From Darksidea phi (lineage: Eukaryota > Ascomycota > Dothideomycetes > Pleosporales > Lentitheciaceae), in assembly GCA_030770425.1 (NCBI GenBank), contig JASJFT010000001.1, positions 1 through 64,000 on the forward strand: DNA of 64,000 nucleotides, read 5' to 3'. The notes under the pieces were generated by a model that saw only the letters and a program-made list of their open reading frames with translations, was not told the DNA's origin and did no database searches. Position 1 is the stretch's first letter. The number at the start of each line of letters is the position of its first letter. Position numbers and translations under genes: made by a program. This document shows, in pieces, positions 24,374 to 36,249 of the stretch.

Positions 24374-25661
24374 CTAGACTAAGCCCACAAACGACTTCGC
24401 AGTATCCACCACACTCTTTTCATAACCAATCCACTCTCCACCCTCAAGCAACTTCCTCGCTTTACTACTATCTACGTCGACCTGTGTCTCGGCATCAACC
24501 TGATAATCAGTCCTGTATCCCTGCCCCTTGACGCCCTCCACAATTCTATCCAAGGCATCAGGAAACGCGCCCCTCAGCACATCAGCGATGGATTGAGACG
24601 CACTGTGCGCACTCTTTGCGATATAGCGCTCGCCGTCAGTCTCTTGTGGGTGGGAGATAAAGTACGAGAGAAGAGAGGCAACGTCGCGCACGTCGACTAC
24701 GAAACCGAGGCCGGCGGCGGCGGTGGGATGAGGGGCGCCGGAGAAGATGGTCCAAATGGGGTGGATAGTTTCGCTGACTGCGGTGGCGGTTGGGGGCGCG
24801 ATCAGCGGTGGACCGATTACGAAGCTGTGCCGCCTTCATCAGCTTTGCCTGAGACGAAAACTAGACTTAGTGTGAGTGAGTGAGCGTTTACTTACACGGG
24901 GTTCAACGCCACCATAGCAAACTCGGGCTTTTTCTCCTCTCTGAATCTCCAAAACGCCTTCTCGGCCGCCACCTTACTTGCGGAATAAATGACGGGTCCG
25001 GGCGTCTTCTTGCCCAGCTCGGCGACTTGAGCTTCGGCCCAGTCGTTCCAGTCTTTCTCGGTGAGGGTGTAGGGGGCGGGTTTGCCGTTCATGATGGCCA
25101 CGATGGAGGAAAGAAGGATGAAGCTTTTAAGCTGAGGGCCAGCTTTAAGGGCGCTGTCTAGGATGGTTTTGGTGCCGTTGAGGGCGGCGTGGATGACGGG
25201 TTCGGGATCTGAAAAGGAGAAAGAGATAGGGGAAGCGAGGTGGAGGATTGATGTTACGTCTGGAGAGTTGTTAGTACAAAGATATGGCGACTATGAGCAT
25301 ATGTTGTGGCAGAATACGCACTTTTGACGGCCTCGTCGAAGGCGCCATCGACGGTGATATCTGGCACCTCTACCACAGTGAACTTCCCGACGGCGGCATA
25401 CTCCTTCAGTGGGCCTTCAAGGAAGGGTGTTGCGGAGGAGAGTTTGCGGACAGTGCCTCGGACGGAGTAGCCTGTGTCGAGGAGGTGTTTTGCTGTGACG
25501 GCGGCGATGTCTAGATGTATTGGTATAAAGTCAGTGATGCTCTTCGGAAGGGGTATACCAACTCATGTGGTCTACAACCAGAGGCTGCAACGCCTTCAAG
25601 GGGTGCGACGCATCTACGTACAGCCGTTGATGCCGGATATCAAAACGAGGCCTTTAGACAT
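24374..25661 (-). CDS. NADP-dependent extended SDR, dihydroflavonol reductase/Gre2-like
   Basis: Four exons on the minus strand: 25622-25661, 25322-25510, 24896-25259 and 24374-24824 (introns 111, 62 and 71 nt), giving 347 residues, the normal size for this family. The nucleotide-binding Rossmann motif GINGYIA lies at residues 10-16 and is split by the first intron. Further landmarks are a downstream basic VRGTVRK that suggests NADPH, an ILHLASP strand, and a catalytic YSASK (Tyr168, Lys172) with upstream LLSS serines. Family members reduce aldehydes and ketones (methylglyoxal/isovaleraldehyde reductase, cinnamoyl-CoA or dihydroflavonol reductases); the substrate here is unknown. The donor of intron 3 lies in GTGTAAGT, where two overlapping GT choices exist. 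Only the downstream one keeps frame with FVIGPPL. Confidence 0.88.
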
Positions 25662-26307
25662 GGTGTTAATTTTTGCACTGGGATTAGAAAAGTATCGAGT
25701 GATGAGATCAATTCGATATTAATGGTCTGAAGAAGTGATTTGGATAGCCACTGGACCTGTCATCCAGCTCGGTTTTATACATTGGCTCTCTCCATTGTTT
25801 ACTAAACCAATCATCTCGGCGTCCGCCATACTCTTACTCTATTCTCCATACAGGGCCATTAGAGCCATTTCAAGCTCTCCAGCTGCGGCTTTGTAAGTGC
25901 TCAGACTACTGCAGGGAATCCTCGAACCGAGGGTTCGCTTCCAAAGGGGGAATGCACTCATCGCGGACGGCTCCCTACGAAGCTGGTGTAGATGTTGAGT
26001 AAACACTAACAGAGGGGCACTATGGTAAAGATGGCTGAGTAATCGTTAAGTTTTCGTTAATGGGATGCTGAGTATATGCTTAGAGCTTAGAAGAATATTT
26101 TGTAAGAGGCCACCAGGTGGGTGTTAAGTGTTTGCGTGGAGGTGGCGTGGTTACTCAGCGGTGGTGCGTGGAGCGACGTGAAGCGGGTCGAGCGGCTGAA
26201 GCGAATACGAAAGCGACACTATACACCGCGGAGCCATAAGCAGCTATTGCTACTTTGCACGTACGATAGAACATGGACTATCTTGACACAATCGTATATT
26301 GCCTGTC
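25662..26307. other. Intergenic region upstream of the SDR gene
   Basis: Promoter of the SDR gene (-) and 3' flank of the cupin gene (-). No gene supported. Confidence 0.55.
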
Positions 26308-26850
26308 CTAATAGATTTGCGGGGTAATACTCCTTCGACGCTGATCCGTTGGACGACGTGAAAAACAGCCATACTGCCCTATCTCTTCACATGCAGCGGC
26401 CGATGCAACTTCATACAGCTTCGCCCTAGGCTTAGGCTCCTCGTCGGTAAACCGGTACACTACATGCTCAAAGCCATCAGCCGCAAAAACATACAACCAA
26501 CGCAACTCGTCCTCTTCCTCCTCATTTCTGATGCCGTGTTCAGCATCCCCTGGGATAAATACAACAGCGCCCTTCTCAACTTTGTGCTCTTCCCCATTGA
26601 TCTCTACAATGCCACGCCCGGCGATAACGTAGTATATCTCAGGATGCGCGTGTCGGTGGCACTTGAGATGGCCACCTTTGGGAGCACACATTGCTATACC
26701 AGCCGTGAAAGTGTTCGACGGTGACTCCGGAGCTGAAAGGAGCGTTTTCCATGTTACATTTCCGCCAGACGTCCCCGGTGGGAAGCTTTCCGTGGTAGTA
26801 TTTGCGATGGTTTGGGGGTTGAGGACGATCGGGCGGATACGCAGAGTCAT
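26308..26850 (-). CDS. Single-domain cupin protein
   Basis: About 180 residues from the ATG at 26850 (MTLRIRP..., with favourable context ACAACATGA). The open frame extends to another ATG at 26904, which would add 18 residues. A cupin_2 barrel is clear: motif 1 reads HLKCHRHAHPEIYYVIAGRG, with the metal-binding HxHxxxxE pattern, then a glycine-turn and EKGAVVFIPGDAEHGIRN, which supplies the third histidine. Cupins of this type bind a metal and may be dioxygenases, isomerases, lyases or sugar-binding proteins; the activity cannot be told. No signal peptide is visible. The C-terminus after the barrel is basic (RRPTDQRRR) and may be unstructured or mis-modelled if an intron was missed. Confidence 0.8.
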   Translation of the reverse strand: MTLRIRPIVLNPQTIANTTTESFPPGTSGGNVTWKTLLSAPESPSNTFTAGIAMCAPKGGHLKCHRHAHPEIYYVIAGRGIVEINGEEHKVEKGAVVFIPGDAEHGIRNEEEEDELRWLYVFAADGFEHVVYRFTDEEPKPRAKLYEVASAAACEEIGQYGCFSRRPTDQRRRSITPQIY

Positions 26851-27626
26851 GTTGTACTCCCTGCTACCATTGCTTTGTGCGACCCGGCGTAAAGTCTTTA
26901 ACAATGGCCGGCGACATGTTCGAAGTGGCTGTATATGTCGTGCTACATGTTGATATCATGGCTGCTGAGTGGAGAGGGGCAGCTGCGGATCCGATTACCG
27001 CATCTTCTCTAGCCTGAGGCGCCAAGGTGCCACTTCTCTCCGTCTCGTATTTGTCAAAGTATGGCATTTATTGAGCATGAAGCCCCTCGCTACGCCACAA
27101 ATGGCCGGGTATCGCACGTTGCGGCGGGAGGACCGTCCGTTTATCTGCGACGTTGGAGTTGAAGCACCCCCAATGCGCCTTGAAAACCATTGCCTCGTTC
27201 GGAGCAAGGACGGAAGGTCTTCCGAGCCCAAGGCGTCTGCTCGTCTGAGTGGTGGCATTTCTTAATTTAGCAGTTGGCGTCTGCCGCCAAAGTTGCGTGT
27301 TTCACGTTGCCTCGTGGCGTGCGGGTCCCGATTGCCGCAGATCTAGATGACGGCTTGCATGTCTACCGACGGCGCGAGAGGGGGGTCTGCGCCAGCCTAG
27401 AGGTTTTGCCGCTGCAGCTGTCATTCGGGCAACCCAAAACGCCTGACCCTCCTTTCCTCTCTTGCGCCGTGCAACATCTTGCAAAACGCTGTCGGCGAAT
27501 ATGACTTCGGTGCTGTGCCGCGACGAGTTCCGTTGCTGCGCCCTCGTATCTTTCTTTGCGCCATCCGCTGTGTGACGGGCGATTCTCGGCGAGCGGCGGT
27601 CCGCCTTCTATCTAGCTGACTGGCAG
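26851..27626. other. Divergent intergenic region, cupin gene and second F-box gene
   Basis: Short frames on both strands (for example 26995-27258) are mutually overlapping and lack domains. It probably holds both promoters. Confidence 0.5.
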
Positions 27627-28940
27627 ATGTTGGGCATGGAGAGGTTTCGGCAGCCTGAGCGGGTAAGGGTTGGAGTGCTGGGTGGTGGGTCTGCGAGTCC
27701 GAAGAAGAGACCGGGTATTGCACGGGCGGCCGAGAGTTTCCAGAGCAAGTTGATAGCGTCTCTGCGAAGCGTGAGGAGGAGAGGCTCGGGCGAGAATCTG
27801 TCGCAAGATGGCAAGTATGTGGGATGGAAGAATGCCTGACTTTCTAAGATGCTAATCGATTGCAGCCCCTTCTTCGCGGCATTCCTGCGTCTACCAAACG
27901 AACTCCACGTCCACATCCTCAGTGAGCTCTGCATCGCCGACCTCCTCTCCCTCCGCATATCCTCACGCGCCCTAAACGATCTCATCGCAACATGCGGCTC
28001 GGCGCTCGTCCGCTTCTGGGTGCAGCGGAAAATGGGCACCCTGCATACCAGACTCTATCCTCCACCGCGCACCAACGAAGCCGACCTCCACTATCTCCTC
28101 GCTATGCGAAGACGCCACATAGCCTCTGTACGACTGACGCGCGAACTGGCGAATTTTGTATTGAAAGACACGCTGAAGCACACGAGCGAGCGACAGCGAC
28201 AGATGTGGACCTCTGTGTATCAGAAGATGATCCCGTTGGTGTTTGGGGTTGGCTACTTCCTTGAGGAACATAGAAGACATATCTTGGAGCGGGATCTGGG
28301 TCGCATACGGCCGCGATCACATATTGGATACGATATTTGCACGACACCAGCTATCACGAAGCACGAGAGGATGGTCTTGAAGCGGTTGGATCCACCGCTA
28401 CGCCTGCAATTCTTCTACATGTACTGCTTCATTCTGCAGGTTTTGACCAGGAAGCTGAGACCGCCGACCTGTGCCGGATCGGTCGAGAAAGTACTACGAG
28501 GCTGGCACGGAAAACCGGCCTGCGCCGAAGACGTAGCCTTCGTGCTGGTCCTCGGAGGGGTTGGCCAAGTGGCCAAGCTCCTCGCAACCCAAAACTACAG
28601 CGAGCGTCGACGGCTGCTGCATACTTTCATCACCCGCCTATCCCCCCACGAGAGCGCCGGATGGAGAAAGCACTGGCGGGATGTGGGTGTTACGTCGCCC
28701 GCGTTGTTGGACGACATCCCGTGCAGCAGTATTGGTATCACGCAACTCGACCAGATTTGGGAGCCGTTTATCGTAGATGGGATGAGAGTAGAGAGCAGGG
28801 AGTTTACGACACAAGAGAAGGAGCGGCATGGGCAGGTGATGGCGTCTCGAAACTTTCTTAATGAGCTGATGGGGTATGATATTTTGCGGGGTCGACCTCC
28901 CGATGAGGAAGACTTTGAGGATGGCGATATTGAGATCTAG
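27627..28940 (+). CDS. F-box domain protein
   Basis: Two exons, 27627-27814 and 27866-28940, with a 51-nt intron (GTATGT...TGCAG, branch-like GCTAATC), give about 420 residues. A basic N-terminal tail (SPKKRPGIARA, SLRSVRRRGSG) precedes an F-box that starts right after the splice: FLRLPNELHVHILSEL, then IADLLSLRISSRALNDLI. The remainder is largely helical with many Arg residues and ends in an acidic segment. The F-box should bind Skp1 in an SCF ubiquitin ligase. No LRR, WD40 or Kelch substrate domain is visible, so the target is unknown. It resembles the F-box-only proteins that are numerous in Pezizomycotina. Confidence 0.82.
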
Positions 28941-30119
28941 GGTTCCCCAACTCAACGAATTCCGAGTACCACTTTTCCTATTTGATAATAGTTGGCACAT
29001 GTGCACCCTCGAAGGCTGTCTGGATACACGATCCATAGATGCTTTGATTATTCCGTCGGATGTGGGAATCGGCCCTTTTTCACGCACCAACGTTTGAACA
29101 TGGGCGGCGCATGTCGTGCACGTCGTCATGCAAAGGATCTGCTGCCCGAGAGCAGTTGGTTCAAGACGGCCGAGCCCTCGGAGGTATTTGTTCACGTAGT
29201 CGCTTGGCCTTAACTCGCGGTACTAATGGTAATTTAGTTGGGCCGGTCTGGCCTAGTACGGCGCATGCAGTACCGCCGGCTATGGTCCTGGCCTAGATTT
29301 CAGGCATAATCCATGAGGCACTCGGACGAATTAGAGTCGTGTTGACGTCGGTCGACTTCCCCACAATCTCGGTATGTTCGGGCGATGCACTTGCTTCGTG
29401 GACGTGAATGGCGGCGGCGGGCTTCGACGGCTCACTTGGCGTAGACGATGGGGCGGCCGATGTGCGACGGGTCTGCTCGTTGCGGAAAGCCGTCACATGC
29501 CGGGGGAGCCGAAGCACCCAACGGGGCGCTCGAATGCGGATGCGGATGTGTCGATGGCGATGGATGGGAAAGCGGTGCTGCGGGATGCACTCCACATGTC
29601 ACGGACGCAAGTGGCTGCTGTATCCCCGTCCAACGGCCTGGCCAATGAGGGCCTGCCTGTTATATGGCGGTGAGGGCCAGCCCCGGCATTCACCCATCGT
29701 CTTTCCGGCTCCGCTGCAACTCTGCTGCCAGATCCCATATTGCCTTCCACCCTTCTACATCCCTCGCTGGCCCTGCTCCCCGTCGTACTCTGTGAAGCTG
29801 TGCACCGAAGCCCAGAAGCGCCACCCATCCTCTTCCACACTACGCTCTGCGACAACACCACAACACCACCACCACACACACGCACGCGACATCGCCACCC
29901 CCCCGGCCAACTGAGACCTGTGGAGCTGCGCCTGACGACCACTTTCGCACATTCACCACTCACAGCGACGGCCCGTCGCACACGACAACATTCCAGGCGC
30001 GCCCACTACACCCCTCTGAGGAGGCAGGGGTCAATCAACCCGTCAGCTGAGCCACCACGCCCGACCCACCCCCGAACCTGAGCATCATGAGGTCGTAGAG
30101 GGAGCAGAGAGCAGCAAAC
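28941..30119. other. Intergenic region, LST7 promoter and leader
   Basis: No supported gene over about 1.2 kb. 29690-30080 is rich in C, CA and CT on the + strand, and probably holds the promoter and 5' UTR of LST7. An antisense open frame (29293-29595) is Arg/His-rich low complexity. Confidence 0.5.
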
Positions 30120-31533
30120 ATGGACTTCACGGTACGTCTGCCCGCGCCTACCCCTCACGCGCCGAAGCAGCCTTCGCCGCCGCCGGCCCACCTCCCGACC
30201 ACCATGGCTAACCCGGGCGTGACAGATCTCGCTCGCACACTTCTGCGAGGTCCACGGTCCGACGTCTATCATCTGCACCCAAGCCTCTACCTCGCCTTGC
30301 AGCGCTTGTAGCCCGTGCGTGACGCCGCCTTCCGAAGAGCCGCTTCCCCCCCTCTCCTACAACGGCCTGTATGATCAGCCGACAGCCTTGAAGCTCGGTC
30401 GCGTGCCCCAGCTTTCGCCTTTTGAGACTCCCCCCACGAGCCCGCGCTCGCCCACCCACAATCCCTATTTCCCCAGCTTCTCCGCCTCTGACGCCAGCTT
30501 CAGCAGCCGGAGACCAAGCAGCACCTTCGACCCGGAGCCCGATGTCTGCGAGAACTGCCGCCTCGTTGTTCCGAAGAAGTACAGCGACCAACTGCCAGAT
30601 GGCGCTCCCGGAAGCCCTTCCAAGGACGGCCGAGGAAGGAACGGCAGTCCTATACTGCGGACCTCCCACAACTTTCCGGTGCGAGGTTCACGCCCGTGTG
30701 ATGACATGAGCGGCTCGGATTCGTCCGATGCCTCCGACACAGAGCAGTCCAAGTCTTTCGAGAGCAACGGCTCCAGATCGTGCCCGGATTCCATCCCCGC
30801 CTCTCCCATGTTCATCTCTAGGGGCACGCACACACATACCTTGAGCTATATCTCCACGAGCCAGCCGCAGTCCCAATCCCCCGCGACCTACTCGTTGCTA
30901 CGACGTACTTGTATCCGCGCCCTGTCTACCGAGACCCTCCCCATGGGTAAAGCATCTGGGCCTATGTTCTTTGGAGATTCTCACGCCGGATACACGATTG
31001 CCTATGTCTTCCGGCTGCAGGATCCCCGATCTCGTGGAGCAAAGCGTACCTATGCGCTCATTGCAATGGCTGGTCGCGACCAAATGCGGGCCACTAGAGC
31101 CTATGTCAAGGTCACCGAGGAATTCCAACGTATTGCCAACTGGATCGTCGCGCTCGCGGAAAAGGTCCTTGAAAGGGAAAGCGTCGCCTCGCAGAATCCA
31201 TCGCATTCTCGTCCCGTCACTGCTATCCCTAGCACCCCGCCTTTTGGAACATCCGCGTCGTCCACCTCTTCCATGCCTACCTTCACCTCGCCACACAAAG
31301 ATCGCCAGTTCTCCTCCGTTGCCAGCTCTCCCACTATGCGCAACGTCACGCCTGTTTCGTCGTTCCTCTCCGCGAAGAGGGTCGACCCCGACGGGTTTCC
31401 GCGGGTGTCTCGCGACGTGATGAAGGCCAAGAGCCTGATTGAGATCGTGGGAAAAGAGAACTTCTTCGTGGAGTTGCATCGCTTCTTCTGCAGTCTTCTT
31501 CACTCGCTTATCAACCAGTTCGGACAATTTTGA
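30120..31533 (+). CDS. lst7: Folliculin-family protein Lst7
   Basis: Two exons, 30120-30131 (four codons, MDFT) and 30226-31533, with a 94-nt intron (GTACGT...GACAG), give 439 residues. The spliced N-terminus, MDFTISLAHFCEVHGPTSI, matches the folliculin longin domain signature (CHFCEVHGP type). A Cys-rich loop (CSACSPC), a CENCRLV motif and longin strands YTIAYVFRLQDPRSRGAKRTYALIAM follow. Lst7 pairs with Lst4 at the vacuole/lysosome as a GTPase-activating complex for the Rag-type GTPase Gtr2, controlling TORC1 in response to amino acids. The C-terminal DENN half of animal folliculin is not evident; after residue 330 the protein is Ser/Pro-rich and then has a short helical end. Finding the true start depends on accepting the 12-nt first exon. 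Confidence 0.88.
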
Positions 31534-32727
31534 GTGAGCCCCACCTTATACCATACGTTGTCCTGTCGATTGATACGCTGTTTACCGGTTGTGTCTCTGC
31601 GTCGTGTGGGGCCCTTCCTTATTTTTCTTTCTTGTCTTATATATTCCTTGTTGCTTCCTGTCATGCATTAGCGGTACCTTTGCTTCCAACAGGGGCGTCT
31701 TGGTGTTATTCTTTCGAACGTCTGTATTTCCACTAGAGGCTTCGTCCAGCAGTTCTGCGTCTCTGCTACGGCCGATTTTCTCGTTCTGCAAAGCGAGTGC
31801 GGATCTTAGAGCCGGCTCGCTCTATACCCATTGAGATACCCTCCGGTTGTTTCCCTGTTGTGGTGGGATGTAGGTGGATATTTGTTAGTGTTAGATGAGG
31901 ATGTAGATTGACGGGGTTTAGGATGATGGCCTGGTGGGGATGAGTGTGTCTAAACGGATAATGAGGGCGGCCTCGCCAGAGTCCGGTTGAACTGCGCAAG
32001 TAGGAATGTGTATGAATCTGTTCAAATCCTGTGCCCGGTGCGTAACATCATGTTCAGGTGCTCGAGGAGCATCTCGGACCACGGCCTTGTGGATTTGATG
32101 GACTGCTGTGAGAAATGGATGGAAAGCACACTGGTTCAGAAGAGAACACGACGGACTGCGGGATTAATTCGTGAGGCTGAGACAATCAGAAAATTTGCAG
32201 TGTGCTCAAGGCAACCGTGTTGATAGGGGAGGCACGGCTTTTTCGCCGCAAGGGACTAGCTGCAGGTCGGGACGTGACACCACACATGTCCGGAACGAAC
32301 CTATTCATCTAGGCTCGAAGATTGGGAGGTATGCAATAACTTGGCTCCTTTGTATGATGAAAAGAGCATGTTCCACATAGGAAACTTGCATGTCGCTGGA
32401 TTGCCGACATCTGAACTATCAAGCTCCATTCCAACGTGGAGCAAAAACCCCACCGTCATCCCGCACGCTAACCTTGGCACATGTATGATGTCATAGGTAC
32501 ACGCGGGGAAAGACTGCAATGTCAGCTCTCAATGGCTAATCGTAGATCGCAATAGATAGAGCAACTAAGCGTTCGTTTGTGGAGGGATGGTGATGTCACT
32601 TGAATGGGGCCCAGACACGCCACGATCGCCAAGTCCAGGGTGTGGCGCCGGGGGAAAAGCCAAGGTTCAAGGCGTCGATGATCTGAGTCTCGCTAGCGAT
32701 CCACATCACACCAACAAACGCGCTACC
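31534..32727. other. Intergenic region, LST7 3' UTR onward
   Basis: The first 250 bp are T-rich and fit a 3' UTR. No gene supported in the rest. Confidence 0.5.
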
Positions 32728-33042
32728 ATGAACCCGTCCTCCTCCAACATCAACAACAACAACAGCAACGGCGCATCAACAACGGCACATCAACCCAAAA
32801 CAAAAAATTATCTTCATAAAGCCGTCGAATCCGCACAGAAGAGGTGGTGCGGTTCCTAAGGCTAGAAGAAACACCAGATAAGAATAGAGACACGAACGAG
32901 AACATCGTACGTTGTACCCCTCTCCTATCCTCTCACAAAATACTTGTTACACTTGATTAACAGGGTACCACAGACCCATGGCGCACGCAACATGTTCGAA
33001 AAATCAACAGGCAAACAAGCCCCCGCCAACTTCTCCAACTAG
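32728..33042 (+). pseudogene. Small conserved fungal protein gene with an internal frameshift
   Basis: An ATG in good context (ACCATGA, 32728) opens a frame with an Asn/Ser-rich start and then KNYLHKAVESAQKR; this frame stops at 32859. From about 32841 another frame carries LEETPDKNRDTNENI up to a GTACGT donor at 32907. A 67-nt intron to CCACAG (32973) then joins THGARNMFEKSTGKQAPANFSN and a stop at 33042. Together these pieces follow the pattern I recall of small (about 90-110 residue) fungal proteins with a KNYLDK start and an NEKITD..R..FEKATGK..PEKFSN end, function unknown. The two halves differ by one frame between about 32835 and 32865, with no room for an intron. So it is a recent pseudogene, a sequence error or a programmed shift. 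Confidence 0.55.
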
Positions 33043-33475
33043 GGTTCCGTCTCCAGCGCCACACAAGCCGCGTACACAGCCCTGCCCTCGGTTGCGGCCT
33101 GGCTGGCGGGCGAGGCTGGGAGATAGGTGGAATGCTAAGATCAGACCGACGATTGAGCGGATGAATGGGTGGATGTAGTTACTTATCATGGCTATTGTGC
33201 AATAGGACCGTATTGTGACGAGTGATTGCGTGTGTTGAGAGCTGCCCTGAGCCGTTCTCTTTTCGGAATCGGAAAGGCGGTCTATGGCTGTGTGATGAAC
33301 ATGTGGCTTGCATGACTCTTGGTAGAAACCGCGTATTGGGTGCAAGGCTTGTCGGTACCGAAGTAGGTTTCACGGCAATAGAGGTCATCATAGCAAATAT
33401 CGTCCCATGTTCCATCAAACCGCCAAGTTCTGGCGAAGTGACGCCTCCACCACATGCAAACACAACTATCGACAT
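33043..33475. other. Short intergenic region before the TIP20 3' end
   Basis: 430 bp between convergent genes; nothing recognisable. Confidence 0.55.
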
Positions 33476-36249
33476 CTAACTACTCAATTCCACCCGCTTC
33501 CTAAGCACAGCTCTCGCCTCCGTCTCGCTAAGCATGTCTATGCCTAGCTCATCCAAAACCTCCCTAGCGCTCTGGTTATCCGCAAAGAGCCTCTTCTCCA
33601 CCTCCCACAAGCCCAGCTCCCCAATCACCGACGTTGTGTCACTACGCTTTTCTTTTTGCGGCGCCGCCTCGTCGTCTCCACCCCAAGCATCCCAGTCGTC
33701 GCCGCCTTCTTCCTCCGCATCAGACGATTTTGCGGGAGATTTGCCACCCTTGACGGGAAGCCCAACGAGTTGTGCGCCCTCGAGGCACTTTCTCAGCCCG
33801 ACCTCCGCGACACCAGGCCCAATGGCTTTGTTGACGATCTGGCATATGGCTTCAAGGTCAGCTGAGAGTTGCGCCGCACCCGCGGTCGAGAAGGAATAAT
33901 GGCAGAGCACGTTGTCCCAGAGTGTGTTCGATATCGTTGCGAGCACTGCTCTAGCGATCCGGCGCAGCGGTACGGGCGCTAGAGCACGGGACAAAAAGCC
34001 CAACGTGCTGGTCAAGTGTGTGAGGAGTGGATCCAACTCTGCAGTGGGCGACAGATTGATGTTGGCCGAGGCTGCAGACCCGGAAAGGGCTGCCCAGGGA
34101 TTGCTGCAAAAAGTAAATATATGGCACAACGCTGAAAATACCACTTTCGGAAACGTACATCTGTCGATACGGCTTGAGCGCCTCGCGCACGTTGGTGTTC
34201 AAAGTGTCGATTATGATCTGTTCGCTGCGGACGCGGAGGCGGGTGTACCACCCGGCCGTTTCGTCGAAGAGTGCACCGCCGTCGCCGTCTCCGCCGACAG
34301 CCTTTGACGTGCGCTCTGCGACGTCCGCAATCGCCATGTTGCCAATGCTGCTGGCTTGGCGGGCGCGATCCTGCAGCTCTTCCCAGATGTCAAGGAAGAA
34401 CTTTGGGGTGGGTTAGCTCGACACGTGCTCGTCCAGGATAGCCATCAGGGACGACTTACCACATCGTCACTCCAATCTCGCATTGCCTTTTCGAGATAAT
34501 CTGCACTACCATATGTCTTACAAAGGCGCTCAAGTCCCTCAATGCCAAGCAACTTTGCCTGTTCCTCCTTAGTAACACCGCCCACAGCACGACCCAACGA
34601 CGTGGTCATGGTGAGATACGCTTCTAGATTGCTTTGTAGCCGCTCGTGAAGTTTGTCGAATATAGCGATTTGGATGTCGATCAAGAACCTAAGTTTGTGC
34701 GAAAAGGAGCTTAGGGGCCGGTATCGGTCTGCAGTGCTGATCAGAGCCGTATTCCCGTAAACCAGTATTGGTTTTCCTACCTGTGATAGTTTCTAGCAAA
34801 TCGTTAACGCGGATCGCGCCCTTTGTGGGTTTTGTGGCTTTGGGATCGACACTTTCGTAGTCTAGATCTCCAAAATCTGGAGCCTCGGTAATACTCTGAT
34901 ATCGAGCCAGTGCAACTGTCTGGAAGTCAGCTTCCGTGGAGGGGCGTCGCTTCCGCGTGGATGGGTCTCGTACAGTCTTTTTCAACCTGCAGCCACCGGC
35001 CAAACCAGTCGCCCTGAACAAGGAACTCCCACGACAGGCCTTTCCACCCATCAAGTCCAAAGCCGCCGTCGTACCTCCATTCCTCTCTAATGGTGGTGTC
35101 AAAGCTCATGACCTCGTGCACGAGGTGGCTGAGGAGCTGGGGTTGGGCAGCCACTTTCGGGAGAAGAGTGCCAATCTTCGTCCTCAGGGTGGGCAGCAGG
35201 GCGGTGATCAAGGCGGCGGTTGCGTCGATGTAGACGGGGTTCAGGGCAAGGTCAGTTCCCCGGAACTGTTTCAGGAGGATGGGCTGCACGTAGTCTACCA
35301 CGAAGCCGCTGTAGTCGTTCAGAAGAGTGGTCATGTGCGAGAGGAAATATTCAGGTCTATCAATGCGGTTCGTGGGCTTGTCGCCCTCGAAGTGATATCG
35401 GAAACGCATCTCCAATGGCTGCACCAGTACCTTGAAGGGGAAGAGAACGGCAGGCAGCCTGATCTTGTTCTCGGGACCCTGTGCGTATCCCATGCCCTCT
35501 AGTTCTGGCATCTGCAGATCGAGCAGTTTCACGACGGCAGTCTCCCATTCCTCCTGCAGCTGTGGAGGGATCACGGCTTTGGGGTTCGGCCACCGTATCT
35601 TCTTCAGGACCTTGTCGAGACGGGCAGAGAAGGCGTCCAGGATGCGCGTGCGTAGGGTCTGGGTGATCTGGGCAACGTGGTAGAGCAGCTGGGGAGCGGC
35701 ACCCTCGGCATCGTCTTGTAGGTGGATCAGGCGGGTATGGAGGGAGCGCAGTTGCTTGTAGGGACCGAGAGCAGCCTCATTGGAGGTCTGCAGCTGCGAC
35801 TGTGCTTCGGTGCTAGGCCCATCAGCTGCTGTCGGGGGAGGGACAATGGGCGGGGCGTCCTACCTCAGCACATGCACCTCGGCCAGCAGTTGGACGTAGG
35901 CATTGGCCACGTCCAGGCGCTGCAGCGTGTCCAGCACGGCTTCGAAGCGCGGAACGGCGTCGTCGCTCGTCTCCGAGGCAGTGAGCACCATCAGGCGGCG
36001 ATCGATGTCGGCCTGCTGGGCCCTGAAGGCACGGGCGCGGTCTTGCAGCGACGTCTGGTGGGCGTGCGAGGCCTGCTTGGCCGCGTCGAGGTGCCGCTGC
36101 GCATCGTCGAGCTGCTCCTTGAGGAGCTGGTGTTGGGTGTGGATGGTGGCTAGCAGCCCGCCCAAGGCCTCGAGGTCGCCGGCCGTCTGCAGCTTGTCGT
36201 CGAGGTAGTCGGCCACGCGTGTCTGCGTCTCGTCAATCTGCGGAACCAT
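33476..36249 (-). CDS. tip20: RINT-1/Tip20 family Dsl1-complex tethering protein
   Basis: Six exons on the minus strand: 35864-36249, 34974-35812, 34781-34915, 34460-34728, 34159-34400 and 33476-34103, with introns of 51-59 nt and consistent phases, give 832 residues. The N-terminal 130 residues are coiled coil. The RINT-1 homology region starts near residue 200 with FRYHFEGDKPTNRIDRPEYF. It continues through VDYVQPIL, LVHEVMSFD, a VEKDFALARYQ junction (which fixes the acceptor at 34916), TKPTKGAIRVNDLLETIT, RYRPLSSFSHKLRFLIDIQIAIFD and EAYLTMTTS. A disordered DDWDAWGGDD patch lies near the C-terminus. Tip20 helps tether Golgi-derived COPI vesicles at the ER with Dsl1 and Sec39. The start codon is 377 bp from the divergent NOP9 start. 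Confidence 0.9.

Noticed and set aside
25905..25945. Possible tRNA B-box on the minus strand (GGTTCGAGGATTCC)
   Set aside because: The flanking bases do not form a T-stem, and no A-box or acceptor stem is found around it.
29293..29595. Arg/His-rich antisense open frame
   Set aside because: Repetitive low-complexity translation only.
32010..32040. Possible tRNA B-box on the plus strand (GTTCAAATCC)
   Set aside because: The T-stem does not pair and no cloverleaf can be drawn.
34936..35502. 188-residue open frame antisense to TIP20
   Set aside because: It lies across the well-supported TIP20 exon 2 and shows no family feature.
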